DNA from: Xiphydria camelus
Taxonomy: Eukaryota > Arthropoda > Insecta > Hymenoptera > Xiphydriidae
Assembly (NCBI GenBank): GCA_963678675.1
Contig: OY783191.1
Location: 12,920,562-12,984,561, forward strand
DNA length: 64,000 nt
Direction: 5' to 3'
A program made the translations under genes and the position numbers. The notes beneath the pieces were generated by a model. That model was not told the DNA's origin and made no database searches. It worked only from the letters and a program-made list of their open reading frames with translations. Shown in pieces: positions 63,903 to 64,000 of this stretch. The first letter of the stretch is position 1, and the number at the start of each line of letters is the position of its first letter.

Positions 63903-64000
63903 AGCGGGCGTTGAGCGTAGCGGGCATTCCGGCGTTGAGGGAGACGCCTGGATCTTCCTCAGTCCTTCTTAGGACTCTTCCAATAGACGACTCGATTCGC

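Overview
The window looks like intergenic DNA from an insect (or closely related arthropod) nuclear genome. It is AT-rich, has no operons or bacterial signals, and is packed with class II transposons of arthropod type: mariner with an N-terminal DUF4817 domain, pogo, PIF/Harbinger, piggyBac, Mutator, and many foldback elements and MITEs with long inverted repeats. The order cannot be fixed from the sequence; several families seen here are common in ants and wasps, but that is only an impression. No complete, intact host gene was found. Every recognisable protein is mobile-element derived, and almost all are broken.

Layout. 1-912 is the C-terminal part of a PIN-like/CXC mobile-element protein cut by the window edge. 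1,818-3,323 is an inverted partial copy of a related element whose fuller copy is at 32,773-35,961. 3,754-10,739 is a mariner transposase gene split by a 5.8-kb long-TIR element (4,006-9,832), which itself holds a trimeric higher-order tandem array, a perfect palindrome, a nested CAGGGTG foldback element and an N-terminal exon of the zinc-finger/PIN/CXC type. 11.7-22.1 kb holds tandem repeats, several foldback elements, an inverted-repeat element carrying zinc-finger genes in both arms (16,258-18,228), and a deletion derivative of an uncharacterised TIR transposon (18,730-20,980). The more complete member of that second family is at 23,784-27,453, sitting inside the loop of an older foldback element. 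28-39 kb is foldback elements, minisatellite and the second PIN/CXC element with a Harbinger insertion. 39-50 kb is less repetitive and locally GC-rich; it holds a TATA promoter candidate, a poly-Q exon candidate on the minus strand and little else that can be named. 51,012-52,752 is a compact PIN/CXC element with about 350-bp TIRs. 55.3-59.3 kb holds a Mutator-like fragment split by a pogo MITE and a nearly intact pogo transposon. 59.4-63.7 kb holds more foldback elements, a 5S-rRNA-derived fragment and a solo LTR with its target duplication.

The theme that ties the window together is a set of TIR elements, with different terminal sequences but the same type of gene: an N-terminal Cys/His zinc-finger region (7,358; 13,694; 16,814; 17,652 minus), a PIN/FEN-like acidic nuclease core (33,254-34,670; 2,196 minus; 1-100) and a C-terminal tesmin/TSO1-like CXC domain (661-760; 35,205; 51,750). 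A second uncharacterised family (18,730 and 23,784) has a different zinc-finger protein. Many insertions can be verified inside the window, because a second copy, or the other arm of the same inverted repeat, keeps the empty site.
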